Below are positions 47,559 through 56,244 of a DNA stretch of 64,000 nt, in pieces. The stretch is from Pseudomonas orientalis (GTDB lineage Bacteria > Pseudomonadota > Gammaproteobacteria > Pseudomonadales > Pseudomonadaceae), in assembly GCF_001439815.1 (NCBI RefSeq), contig NZ_JYLM01000006.1:62001-126000 (forward strand), written 5' to 3'. The stretch's first letter is position 1. Every line of letters starts with the position of its first letter. A program made the translations under genes and the position numbers. The notes under the pieces were generated by a model. That model did no database searches. It had not been told where the DNA came from and saw only the letters and a list, made by a program, of their open reading frames with translations.

Positions 47559-49111
47559 TGAACCCAACGCCCAGCGCCGCAGGTTTTCGCCCCCGGCGCA
47601 AACGCCCCTCAATCTGGCTGCTGTTGCCGGTGCTGCTCCTGGTTGGCCTGAGCCTGTTGCCACTGGTGTATGTGGGGCTCAAGGCCTGGCAGGCCGGCTG
47701 GGCACAGGCGGTGCATCTGCTGTGGCGGCCTTATGTCTTCGGGCTGCTGCGCAATACCCTGTCGCTGATGGTCGGGGTGACGGTCGTGTGCGGCGTGGTC
47801 GGCCTGTCCCTGGCCTGGTTGCTGGAACGCAGCAACCTGCCGGGGCGACGCATCTGGGGCGTGATCCTGTGCCTGCCGTTTGCGGTGCCGGCGTTTGTCA
47901 GCAGTTTCACCTGGGTGTCGCTGAGCGCACAGTTCGAAGGCCTCGGCGGCGCGATCCTGGTAATGAGCCTGTCCAAGTATCCGCTGGTATTTCTGCCGGT
48001 GGCTGCCACGTTGCGCAACCTTGATCCCGCCCTGGAAGAATCGGCGCGTACCCTGGGGCTGAATCGCTGGGGCGTGTTCCGGCGCGTCACCCTGCCGCTG
48101 CTGTGGCCGTCACTGGTGGCGGGAGCACTGCTGATTGCATTGCACATGCTGGTGGAGTTCGGCGCCTTGTCGATCATCGGCCTGCAGACCTTCACCACGG
48201 CGATCTACCAGCAATTCGAACTGGAGTTCAGCAACGCCAACGCCGCGATGCTCTCGGCGGTGCTGCTGGCGATGTGCCTGAGCTTGTTGTGGCTGGAGCT
48301 GCGCGTGCGCGGCAAGGGCCGCCATGTGCGGATCGGCCAGGGCGCGGCGCGACATGCCGAACAGGTGAAGCTGGGCAAATGGGCGCCGCTGGGGCAACTG
48401 TATTGCCTGGCGCTGGCGATCATTGGCAGCGGCATTCCCCTGGGGATGCTTGGCTATTGGCTGGCCGTGGGTTCATCGGCGGCGTTTCCGGTCGCCGCGA
48501 TCAGTGAAGCGTTGTTATCGTCCCTGGCGCTTTCCCTGGGTGGCGCAGCGTTGTGCCTGGCCCTGGCGGTGCCGGTCGGCTTGCTGGTGGTGCGCTACAA
48601 AGGTCAACTGGCGATCTGGGCTGAACGCCTGCCGTACCTGCTGCACGCCCTGCCGGGCCTGGTGATTGCACTGACCCTGGTGTATTTCGCACTGCATTAC
48701 GTGCCGGCGCTGTATCAGACGTTGGCCCTGTTGCTGATCGCCTATGCGCTGTTGTTCTTGCCCCTGGCCCAGGCACCGATTCGCACCGCCCTGAACAAGG
48801 CCGCGCCGCAGCTGGAAGAGGCGGCGCGCACACTCGGCGCATCGTCGTTCAGTGCGTTTTGCCGGGTGACGCTGCCGATTATTTTCCCGGCATTGGGGGC
48901 GGCGTTTGCACTGGTGTTTCTGGATGCGATGAAGGAGCTGACGGCCACCTTGCTGTTGAGCCCTACGGGGTTGAATACCTTGGCGACGGCTGTGTGGGCA
49001 CATACCTCGAATGTGGAGTTTGCGGCGGCGGCGCCGTATGCGGCGTTGTTGATTCTGGTGTCGGGGTTGCCGGTGTATTTGCTTACGACGCGGATGTATC
49101 TGAGTCGCTGA
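47558..49111 (+). CDS. Ferric-iron ABC transporter permease (FbpB/HitB/SfuB type)
   Basis: The 517-residue inner-membrane protein is a fused double permease. Each half has about six membrane segments and one EAA coupling loop: EESARTLGLNRWGVFRRVTLPLL near residue 155 (shown in part as EESARTLG and RVTLPLL) and EEAARTLGASSFSAFCRVTLP near residue 415. This arrangement is typical of SfuB and HitB. It follows the binding-protein gene with a TGATG junction. No ATPase gene follows; the next features are a REPIN and an oppositely oriented chemoreceptor. Confidence 0.9.
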   Translation: MNPTPSAAGFRPRRKRPSIWLLLPVLLLVGLSLLPLVYVGLKAWQAGWAQAVHLLWRPYVFGLLRNTLSLMVGVTVVCGVVGLSLAWLLERSNLPGRRIWGVILCLPFAVPAFVSSFTWVSLSAQFEGLGGAILVMSLSKYPLVFLPVAATLRNLDPALEESARTLGLNRWGVFRRVTLPLLWPSLVAGALLIALHMLVEFGALSIIGLQTFTTAIYQQFELEFSNANAAMLSAVLLAMCLSLLWLELRVRGKGRHVRIGQGAARHAEQVKLGKWAPLGQLYCLALAIIGSGIPLGMLGYWLAVGSSAAFPVAAISEALLSSLALSLGGAALCLALAVPVGLLVVRYKGQLAIWAERLPYLLHALPGLVIALTLVYFALHYVPALYQTLALLLIAYALLFLPLAQAPIRTALNKAAPQLEEAARTLGASSFSAFCRVTLPIIFPALGAAFALVFLDAMKELTATLLLSPTGLNTLATAVWAHTSNVEFAAAAPYAALLILVSGLPVYLLTTRMYLSR

Positions 49112-49118
49112 GATCGCT

Positions 49119-49188
49119 ATCGGGGGCAAGCCCCCTCCCACATTTGAAGTGTTCACAATTCAAGTGTGGGAGGGGGCTTGCCCCCGAT
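49119..49188. repeat. REPIN, GGGGGCTTGCCCCC type
   Basis: Inverted arms at 49119-49142 and 49165-49188 lie between the convergent permease and chemoreceptor genes and probably end both transcripts. It is the last REP element in the window. Confidence 0.92.
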
Positions 49189-49207
49189 GAGGCCGGACCA
49201 GACAACC

Positions 49208-51142
49208 CTAAGCCCGAAACTGCCCCAGACTCGCCTTCAACTGCGCCGCCAACCCATCCAGCACCTTGCCACTGGCCGTCGTCTCCACCACCGCCTGCGC
49301 CGCACGCTCAGCCTGGGCATGAATCACCTCGACCCGGCCACGCACCGCATGCGCACCCTGAGCCTGATGCTCGGCCGCGCGCGTCGCCAGGCCGATCGCC
49401 GCATGCACCTGCTCCACCGAAGCCTGCACCGTCTGCTGCAAGCGCACGCTGTCGCGCAGCACCCGTAACCCTTCGTCAGCCTGGCGCCCGGCCTTGCCGA
49501 TGGTTTCAACCGCCTCACGGGCGCCTTGCTGCAACGCCACGATATGCGCCTGAATGTCTCCGGTGGAGCTTTGGGTCTTGCTCGCCAGCGCACGCACCTC
49601 GTCCGCGACCACTGCAAAGCCACGCCCGGTTTCGCCGGCACGGGCCGCCTCGATGGCCGCATTGAGCGCCAGCAGGTTGGTTTGCTCGGCGATGCCGTGA
49701 ATCACCGTCAGTACCACTTCAATCTGCTCGCTTTGCTGCGCCAACCGCTCGATAACCTGGGAGCCGGCCTGCACTTGGCCCGCCAACGCCTCGATCAGGC
49801 CGCCCACTTCGGTGGAAGTGCGCGAGTTCTCATCCGTGGCCTGGCGAATATCCACCACCTGCTGCAAAGCCGCCTGCATCGCGTGGCTTTCGGCCTGGGC
49901 CTCGTCGGCCATTTGCTCAAGCGCACGCAAGCTCTCGGCCACTTCATCGCGCTGCAAGCCTGCCGCGGCATCGGCTCCGGCATTGCGCAGGGTCATCGCG
50001 CCGATCTCTACGCCGGTACGCTGGGCCACGTCACCTGCTTCACGCACGATGGGCTGCAACTTATCCACAAAGCGATTGACCGCCGAAGCCATGTCGCCAA
50101 TTTCGTCCTTGCTGCTGATCTGCACGCGCTTGGTGAGGTCGCCCTCGCCCGCCGCCAGGTCATCCATGGCGGCAATCAACAGCTTCAAGCGGTTGACTAC
50201 GCGGCGGCCGAGCACGATGGCGATCAGCAGCAATACGCCAAGACCGACCAGCGCCAGACCCATGCCGATGCGCCAACGCAAGGTGCCGGCAGCCTCCTGA
50301 ACCGCACTGGTGGTGTTGGCGGTCATCTGGGTGGCCGTGGCTTGCGCCGATTGCAGGCGCGCGCCCATGGCGGCAGCGCTGTCGGCCGCTGCGCCTTTGA
50401 GGCTGTCGCCGACCAGTTGATCACCGCTGGCGATCAGTGCGGCGAAGCGGGTGTCCAGTGCTTGCAGATCGGCCTCGACCGACGCGGTCGATACGCCCAT
50501 GCGGACTTTGCCGATCTCAACGCCGTTGGGGCTGATCGAGGCTTCGACGTAATACACCGAAGGATCAGTCTTGGCCGCGTCCAGTACTTTATCCAGGGCA
50601 CGCTCCCCTGCGCCCTTGGCCAGCAAGGCCTGGTTGATCGGGTTTTCACGGTTCAGGTAACGGGTCAAATGCTCACCTGCCGCGTCGTCATACACCACGA
50701 ACAACACGTTGGGATTGCGCTGCGCGCGCCGGGCAAACTCCGATAACGTCGGCACATCACTGTCCCACATGGCACGCGGCGCCACCGAAGCCAGCAACTG
50801 CGCCATGTCATTGGCGGAGTCCTGCAGGTCTTTTTCCAGGGTCGCGCGCAATTGCTTCTGCTCTTGCTGAAGACGCGTGGAAAGCCCTGCGGTCAGACGC
50901 TGGCGAGTGCTGGTGGATAGACTGTCCAGACTGGAGGTGACTTCCTTGCCGGCCTGGGCCAATTCGCCGGACAGCTTCTGACTATCGATGCCCAGGCGTC
51001 TACCCAAATCGGCCTCCAGGGCGGTGACCGTGCTCCGCGTCAGCGCGACGGCCACCAACACTTGCACCAAAAGAGCGATACCTAGGGTAACGAACACCGG
51101 CCGCAGGAGTCGGCTTTGTAACAACGAGAGAACGGCAGACAC
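49208..51142 (-). CDS. Methyl-accepting chemotaxis protein with double-CACHE-like periplasmic domain
   Basis: This is a 644-residue transmembrane chemoreceptor. I place the start at the GTG at 51142, which has GGAGGG eight bases upstream; the longer frame from 51238 lacks a site. A first membrane segment (PVFVTLGIALLVQVLVAVAL) is followed by a periplasmic domain of about 270 residues, a second segment (MGLALVGLGVLLLIAIVLG), a HAMP linker (NRLKLLIAAMDDLAAGEGDL) and the signalling domain with the hairpin tip EQTNLLALNAAIEAARAGE. It lacks a C-terminal CheR/CheB pentapeptide. The ligand is unknown; the periplasmic region starts with a long helix and resembles neither TarH nor a clear PAS domain. 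Confidence 0.9.
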   Translation of the reverse strand: MSAVLSLLQSRLLRPVFVTLGIALLVQVLVAVALTRSTVTALEADLGRRLGIDSQKLSGELAQAGKEVTSSLDSLSTSTRQRLTAGLSTRLQQEQKQLRATLEKDLQDSANDMAQLLASVAPRAMWDSDVPTLSEFARRAQRNPNVLFVVYDDAAGEHLTRYLNRENPINQALLAKGAGERALDKVLDAAKTDPSVYYVEASISPNGVEIGKVRMGVSTASVEADLQALDTRFAALIASGDQLVGDSLKGAAADSAAAMGARLQSAQATATQMTANTTSAVQEAAGTLRWRIGMGLALVGLGVLLLIAIVLGRRVVNRLKLLIAAMDDLAAGEGDLTKRVQISSKDEIGDMASAVNRFVDKLQPIVREAGDVAQRTGVEIGAMTLRNAGADAAAGLQRDEVAESLRALEQMADEAQAESHAMQAALQQVVDIRQATDENSRTSTEVGGLIEALAGQVQAGSQVIERLAQQSEQIEVVLTVIHGIAEQTNLLALNAAIEAARAGETGRGFAVVADEVRALASKTQSSTGDIQAHIVALQQGAREAVETIGKAGRQADEGLRVLRDSVRLQQTVQASVEQVHAAIGLATRAAEHQAQGAHAVRGRVEVIHAQAERAAQAVVETTASGKVLDGLAAQLKASLGQFRA

Positions 51143-51237
51143 TGGGAATCCCTCCACCACGGGTGCCATTAATTTGATAGCACCTCGAAAGAGGGAAATA
51201 CAGCAAGGGTCGTGCCGCTTGCCAGGCGGAAACGACA

Positions 51238-51261
51238 AAGGGCTCCCGAAGGAGCCCTTTG
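51238..51261 (-). terminator. Terminator of purA
   Basis: On the minus strand AAAGGGCTCC-TTCG-GGAGCCCTTT forms a stem closed by a stable UUCG tetraloop, followed by a short T-rich stretch. It lies 21 bases beyond the purA stop. Confidence 0.8.
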
Positions 51262-51281
51262 CTTTTTACATCAACAGCTTA

Positions 51282-52571
51282 TTAAGCGAACGGGTGACGC
51301 AGAACGATGGTTTCGTTGCGGTCCGGGCCCGTCGAAATAATGTCGATCGGTGCGCCGATCAGCTCTTCCACGCGCTTGATGTAGGCGCGGGCGTTGGCTG
51401 GCAGCTCTTCGAGGGTCTTGGCGCCCACGGTCGATTCGGTCCAACCCGGCACTTCTTCGTACACAGGCTGCAGGCCTACGTAGCTGTCAGCGTCAGTCGG
51501 TGCAACGTCCTTACCCTCGGCATCTTTGTAACCGATGCAGATGTTGATGGCTTCCAGGCCGTCGAGCACGTCCAGCTTGGTCAGGCAGATGCCCGAAATG
51601 CTGTTCACGTCGATAGCGCGACGCAGGATAACAGCGTCGAACCAGCCACAACGACGAGCACGGCCGGTGGTCGCGCCGAACTCGTGACCTTGCTTGGCCA
51701 GGTGCGCGCCGACTGCGTCGAACAGCTCAGTCGGGAACGGGCCCGAACCTACGCGCGTGGTGTAGGCCTTGGTGATGCCCAGGATGTAATCCAGGAACAT
51801 CGGGCCAACGCCCGAACCGGTGGCAACGCCGCCGGCGGTGGTGTTGGAGCTGGTCACATACGGGTAGGTACCGTGGTCGATGTCCAGCAACGAACCCTGG
51901 GCGCCTTCGAACATGATGTCCTTGCCGGCGCGACGCAGGTCGTGCAGCTCGGCCGTCACGTCCAGCATCAGCGGCTTGAGCAGCTCGGCGTATTCCTTGC
52001 ACTCGGCCAGGGTCTTTTCAAACTCGATGGCCGGCTCTTTGTAGTAACCGACCAGCATGAAGTTGTGGTAATCCACCAGTTCACGCAGCTTGTCTTCAAA
52101 GCGCGGCATGTTGAGCAGATCGCCCACACGCAGGCCACGGCGCGCCACCTTGTCTTCGTAGGCCGGGCCGATGCCGCGACCGGTGGTGCCGATCTTCAGC
52201 TCGCCACGCGCCTTTTCACGGGCCTGGTCCAGCGCCACGTGGAAGGACAGGATCAGCGGGCAGGACGGGCTGATACGCAGACGCTCGCGCACCGGTACGC
52301 CTTTCTCTTCCAGCTTGACGATCTCGCGCAACAGGGCGTCCGGTGCAACCACCACGCCGTTGCCGATCAGGCACTGCACGCCTTCGCGCAGCACGCCCGA
52401 CGGGATCAGGTGCAAGACGGTTTTTTCGCCATCGATGACCAGGGTGTGGCCAGCGTTGTGGCCACCTTGGTAGCGCACTACGGCGGCAGCATGTTCGGTC
52501 AGCAGATCAACGATCTTGCCTTTGCCCTCATCACCCCATTGGGTGCCCAGGACTACGACATTCTTACCCAT
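51282..52571 (-). CDS. purA: Adenylosuccinate synthetase
   Basis: The 429-residue enzyme starts at the ATG at 52571 (MGKNVVVLGTQWGDEGKGK). It contains the GTP-binding loop GDEGKGK, the IMP site in VRYQGGHNAGHT (catalytic Asp13 and His41 equivalents), TTGRGIGPAYEDK and the guanine motif KLDVLDGL. It joins IMP and aspartate using GTP in AMP synthesis. It lies 54 bases after hisZ and is probably co-transcribed. Confidence 0.98.
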   Translation of the reverse strand: MGKNVVVLGTQWGDEGKGKIVDLLTEHAAAVVRYQGGHNAGHTLVIDGEKTVLHLIPSGVLREGVQCLIGNGVVVAPDALLREIVKLEEKGVPVRERLRISPSCPLILSFHVALDQAREKARGELKIGTTGRGIGPAYEDKVARRGLRVGDLLNMPRFEDKLRELVDYHNFMLVGYYKEPAIEFEKTLAECKEYAELLKPLMLDVTAELHDLRRAGKDIMFEGAQGSLLDIDHGTYPYVTSSNTTAGGVATGSGVGPMFLDYILGITKAYTTRVGSGPFPTELFDAVGAHLAKQGHEFGATTGRARRCGWFDAVILRRAIDVNSISGICLTKLDVLDGLEAINICIGYKDAEGKDVAPTDADSYVGLQPVYEEVPGWTESTVGAKTLEELPANARAYIKRVEELIGAPIDIISTGPDRNETIVLRHPFA

Positions 52572-52625
52572 AACACTTGTCCTCATTCGCGCAAACTTGG
52601 TGCCGGCGATGGCCGGCAGGAAAAC

Positions 52626-53813
52626 TCAAGAAGCCAGTGGCGATACTTGCCAAAGCCCGTTCTGCAGAATCAATTGCCGGTCGCAGTCCGCTTCACGGGC
52701 GGCGGCCAATGGTTGCCCAGGCAAGGCCTGGACGACACGCTGACCCTCACTGCGCAACTGGCAAACCTGCTGCCAGAGTGCTGCGTCCGTACTGTCGGGC
52801 ATCCAGATGCCACCAGACGGCAGCTCGACCTCAGCACGCCCCAGGGTCACCAGGGTTTTCAAATCGGTGGAAAAGCCGGTGGCCGGACGGGCGCGACCGA
52901 AGTCGGCGCCGATGTCGTCGTAGCGACCACCCTGGGCGATGGCCTGGCCAACACCCGGTACAAATACCGCGAACACCACACCGGTGTGGTAGTGGTAGCC
53001 GCGCAACTCGCCCAGATCAAAGTACAGCGGCAACTGCGGGAAGCGCGCCGACAACTGCTCGGCAATCGCCAGCACATCGTTCAGAGCCGCCAACACCGGC
53101 GCTGGCGCATTGGCCAGGCGCTCACGTGCAGCCGCCAGCACTTCACGGCCACCGCACAGGTTGACCAGCGCACGCAGCATGTCGGCCAGTTCAGCCGGCA
53201 CGCCGGCGGTCAGGGCGATGACTTCATCGATGGCCTTGCGTTGCAGGGCATCGAACAACTGTTGCTCAACCTCACCGGACAAGCCGGCCGCACGGGCCAG
53301 GCCGCGGTAGATGCCGACATGGCCCAGGTCCATGTGCACATCCGGTACATCTGCCAGTTGCAGCATGGCCAGCATCAGGCTGATCACTTCAACGTCGCTG
53401 CTCGGGCTCGCATCGCCATACAACTCGGCGCCCAACTGGATCGGGCTGCGTGAAGACGACAACGCACGCGGCTGGGCATGCAGCACGCTGCCGGCATAGC
53501 ACAGGCGGCTGGGGCCTTCGCGGCGCAGGGTATGCGCATCGATACGCGCCACTTGCGGCGTGATGTCGGCACGAAAGCCCATTTGCCGGCCCGATTGCGG
53601 GTCGATGACCTTGAAGGTGCGCAGATCCAGGTCCTGGCCCGCGCCGGTCAGCAGGGATTCCAGGTACTCGATATGGGGGGTCACGACAAACTCGTAGCCC
53701 CAGCTCTGGAACAGATCCAACACCTGGCGACGCGCTACTTCAATGCGCGCAGCTTCTGGTGGCAGTACTTCTTCGATGCCATCTGGCAGCAGCCAGCGGT
53801 CTACCGTTGCCAT
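52626..53813 (-). CDS. hisZ: ATP phosphoribosyltransferase regulatory subunit HisZ
   Basis: This is a 395-residue paralogue of the HisRS catalytic core. It begins MATVDRWLLPDGIEEVLPPE and has class II synthetase-like motifs (GFRADITPQVARI, YAGSVLH, YYDLG-like YFDLGELRGYHYHTG and GGRYDDIGADFGR) but no anticodon-binding domain. With the short HisG it forms the hetero-octameric first enzyme of histidine synthesis. A longer frame from 53891 has no ribosome site. Confidence 0.96.
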   Translation of the reverse strand: MATVDRWLLPDGIEEVLPPEAARIEVARRQVLDLFQSWGYEFVVTPHIEYLESLLTGAGQDLDLRTFKVIDPQSGRQMGFRADITPQVARIDAHTLRREGPSRLCYAGSVLHAQPRALSSSRSPIQLGAELYGDASPSSDVEVISLMLAMLQLADVPDVHMDLGHVGIYRGLARAAGLSGEVEQQLFDALQRKAIDEVIALTAGVPAELADMLRALVNLCGGREVLAAARERLANAPAPVLAALNDVLAIAEQLSARFPQLPLYFDLGELRGYHYHTGVVFAVFVPGVGQAIAQGGRYDDIGADFGRARPATGFSTDLKTLVTLGRAEVELPSGGIWMPDSTDAALWQQVCQLRSEGQRVVQALPGQPLAAAREADCDRQLILQNGLWQVSPLAS

Positions 53814-53992
53814 TACGCCATTCCCCTTTGATCCGGGCGGCCAGCCCTCGGCCGAGCCTTGAGTAGAGCAGAAAATACCCGCCGCCTGCATAAACCACGC
53901 GCAAGAGCGACGTGACGAACGACCTGTAACCGGCCTCGTCGGGCACTTTCCTCGAAAAACCTGTCACGCCTGCCGAATCGAACACGCAGACG
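53814..53992. other. Intergenic region upstream of hisZ
   Basis: No gene is visible in these 180 bases between the hfl operon terminator and hisZ. The hisZ-purA promoter must lie here, but no clear -35/-10 pair stands out. Confidence 0.3.
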
Positions 53993-54017
53993 CAAAAAAG
54001 CCGGGAATTTCCCGGCT
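53993..54017 (-). terminator. Terminator of the hfl operon
   Basis: On the minus strand AGCCGGGAA and TTCCCGGCT form a tight stem followed by TTTTTTGCG, about 90 bases after the hflC stop. Confidence 0.85.
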
Positions 54018-54106
54018 GCCGCATCATACACCCGTTTTCTCAAAGGATCACCCCGCCAGGCATTTTAGCCGCCCGACGGAGTCGTCCCTACAGAATCACA
54101 GGCCTG

Positions 54107-54973
54107 TTACTTGGACTTTTCCAGGTAGCGGAAGAAGTCGCTGCTTGGGTCCAGCACCAGCACGTCGGTCTTGTTCGCAAAGCTTTCACGGTAGGCACGC
54201 AGGCTACGGTAGAACGCGTAGAACTCCTGGTCCTGGCCGTAGGCCTTGGCGTAGATCGCCGCGGCTTGAGCATCACCATCACCCCGAGCCTCTTCAGACT
54301 CGCGATAGGCCTCTGCCAGCAGTACACGGCGCTGACGGTCGGCATCCGCACGGATCCCTTCGGCCAGCTCGTTACCCTTGGCACGGTGCTCACGGGCTTC
54401 ACGCTCACGCTCGGTGCTCATGCGCTCGAACACGCTGCGGTTCACTTCCTTGGGCAGGTCGATGGCCTTGACGCGAACGTCGACCACTTCGATACCCAGC
54501 TCTTTCTCCGCCATGGTGTTCAGCGAGCGGGTGATGTCAGCCATCAGCGCGTCACGTTCACCGGATACCACCTCGTGCAGGGTGCGCTTACCAAACTGGT
54601 CGCGCAGGCCCGATTCCAGACGGCGCGACAAACGCTCATCGGCAATCTGCTTGAGGCCGGAGGTCGCCGTGTAGAAGCGCTCGGCATCCTTGACGCGCCA
54701 CTTGGCGTAGGCGTCAACCATCACGGCTTTCTTCTCCAGGGTCAGGAAGCGCTGCGTCGGTGCATCCAGGGTCATCAGGCGCGCGTCGAACTTGCGCACC
54801 TGGTTGACGTAGGGGACTTTCACATGCAGGCCCGGCTGGACATCCGCCTGGACCACGCGACCGAATTGCAGCAGCACCGCACGCTCGGTCTGAGCGACGA
54901 TGTAGAAGCAGTTCCAGGCAGCGATGACCACGACGACGCCCACAATCAGGGCGGTCAGCGATTTATTGCTCAT
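54107..54973 (-). CDS. hflC: FtsH protease modulator HflC
   Basis: The 288-residue SPFH-domain protein has one N-terminal membrane anchor (ALIVGVVVVIAAWNCFYIV, residues about 9-27) and a periplasmic prohibitin-like domain beginning QTERAVLLQFGRVVQAD, followed by a long helical region (EREREAREHRAKGNELAEGI). With HflK it forms a large cage that limits FtsH activity against membrane proteins. The ATG at 54973 overlaps the hflK stop by one base; a TTG one codon earlier is less likely. Confidence 0.96.
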   Translation of the reverse strand: MSNKSLTALIVGVVVVIAAWNCFYIVAQTERAVLLQFGRVVQADVQPGLHVKVPYVNQVRKFDARLMTLDAPTQRFLTLEKKAVMVDAYAKWRVKDAERFYTATSGLKQIADERLSRRLESGLRDQFGKRTLHEVVSGERDALMADITRSLNTMAEKELGIEVVDVRVKAIDLPKEVNRSVFERMSTEREREAREHRAKGNELAEGIRADADRQRRVLLAEAYRESEEARGDGDAQAAAIYAKAYGQDQEFYAFYRSLRAYRESFANKTDVLVLDPSSDFFRYLEKSK

Positions 54974-56148
54974 CAACGGCTCTCCCTGGTACGTGTTTGC
55001 TGTTGCAGCAAGTCAGCGGCCGCACGGGCGCTCGCTTCGTTGGCAGCGGCATTCGAACCGGTGGACGGTGCGCCGGTGCCGCTACGACCACTTTCGATCA
55101 TCTTGTCCAGCGGCAGGTACAGCAGGTTGTTCTGCCCACCCTTGCTGCCGGTCACGAGAACCTTGCTGGTGTTGCTGAAGACTTCCTGCATGGTGTCCAG
55201 GTACAGACGCTCCCGGGTAACCTCAGGCGCCTTGCGGTACTCGGCGACCAGCTTGGTGAAGCGATCCGCCTCACCCTTGGCGCGGGAGACCACTTCGTCG
55301 CGGTAACCGTTGGCATCCTCGAGGATACGCTGAGCCTGACCACGGGCTTCCGGCACCACGCCGTTGGCGTAGGTTTCAGCCTGGTTGCGCGAACGCTGCT
55401 CGTCTTCACGGGCACGGATCACGTCGTCGAAGGCTTCCTGCACTTCACGCGGTGCGGCTGCGCTCTGTACGTTGACCTGGGTGACGGTGATACCGGTGCG
55501 ATAGGTATCGAGGAACCGCTGCAGGCGCTCCTTGATCTCGCTGGCCATCAATTCACGCCCTTCGGTCAGCACCTGGTCCATCGCGGTAGAACCGACGACG
55601 TGGCGCAGGGCACTTTCGGTGGCATGTTGCAGGCTGATTTCCGGCTGGTCGACGTTCAGCACGAAGTCCTGCAGGTTGCTGATCTTGTACTGCACGGTCA
55701 GCGGGACTTCGACGATGTTCTCGTCTTCGGTCAGCATCTGGCCCTGCTTGGTGTAGGCACGCTCACGCGTGACGTTCTCCATGTACTTCTTGTCGATCGG
55801 CGGGAAGTAGATGTTCAGGCCTGGCCCGACAGTCTCGTAATACTTGCCGAAGCGCAGCACAACGGCTTGCTCCTGCTCGTCCACCACGTAGACCGCGCTG
55901 TACAGCCAGACGGCCGCGAGCACGACAAGACCCAGGCCCAGCAGGCCATAGCCGCCGCCCTTGCTTGTACGACCGCCCTCGTCACCACCGCGTTTTTTTC
56001 CACCACCGAACAACCCATTCAGGCTTTCCTGCAGCTTTCGGAAGGCCTCGTCGAGATCCGGTGGCCCCTTGCGGTCGCCATTATTGCGGCGCTTACCACC
56101 CCAAGGATCCTGATTATTCGAGTTGCCACCCGGCTCATTCCAAGCCAT
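54973..56148 (-). CDS. hflK: FtsH protease modulator HflK
   Basis: The 391-residue SPFH-domain protein begins MAWNEPGGNSNNQDPWGGKR with the usual disordered Gly/Asn/Asp/Arg-rich N-terminus, a membrane segment near residues 75-95 (YGLLGLGLVVLAAVWLYSAV), the SPFH core (VDEQEQAVVLRFGKYYETV) and a long coiled coil. The ATG at 56148 follows GGAGAG; an earlier ATG at 56184 is within the hflX-hflK gap and lacks support. HflK pairs with HflC, encoded directly downstream. Confidence 0.96.
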   Translation of the reverse strand: MAWNEPGGNSNNQDPWGGKRRNNGDRKGPPDLDEAFRKLQESLNGLFGGGKKRGGDEGGRTSKGGGYGLLGLGLVVLAAVWLYSAVYVVDEQEQAVVLRFGKYYETVGPGLNIYFPPIDKKYMENVTRERAYTKQGQMLTEDENIVEVPLTVQYKISNLQDFVLNVDQPEISLQHATESALRHVVGSTAMDQVLTEGRELMASEIKERLQRFLDTYRTGITVTQVNVQSAAAPREVQEAFDDVIRAREDEQRSRNQAETYANGVVPEARGQAQRILEDANGYRDEVVSRAKGEADRFTKLVAEYRKAPEVTRERLYLDTMQEVFSNTSKVLVTGSKGGQNNLLYLPLDKMIESGRSGTGAPSTGSNAAANEASARAAADLLQQQTRTRESR

Positions 56149-56244
56149 AGCGCTCTCCATCTGATAAAGCAAAGACGCACCCACGGCGCGCCGACCAATG
56201 CTACAGAATGCCTGCTACTGCGGCACAACCGCTTTCTCAGGCTT

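Noticed and set aside
4589..49188. The repeated palindromes as a CRISPR array
   Set aside because: The units are scattered inverted doublets between genes, not direct repeats with regular unique spacers, and no cas gene is present.
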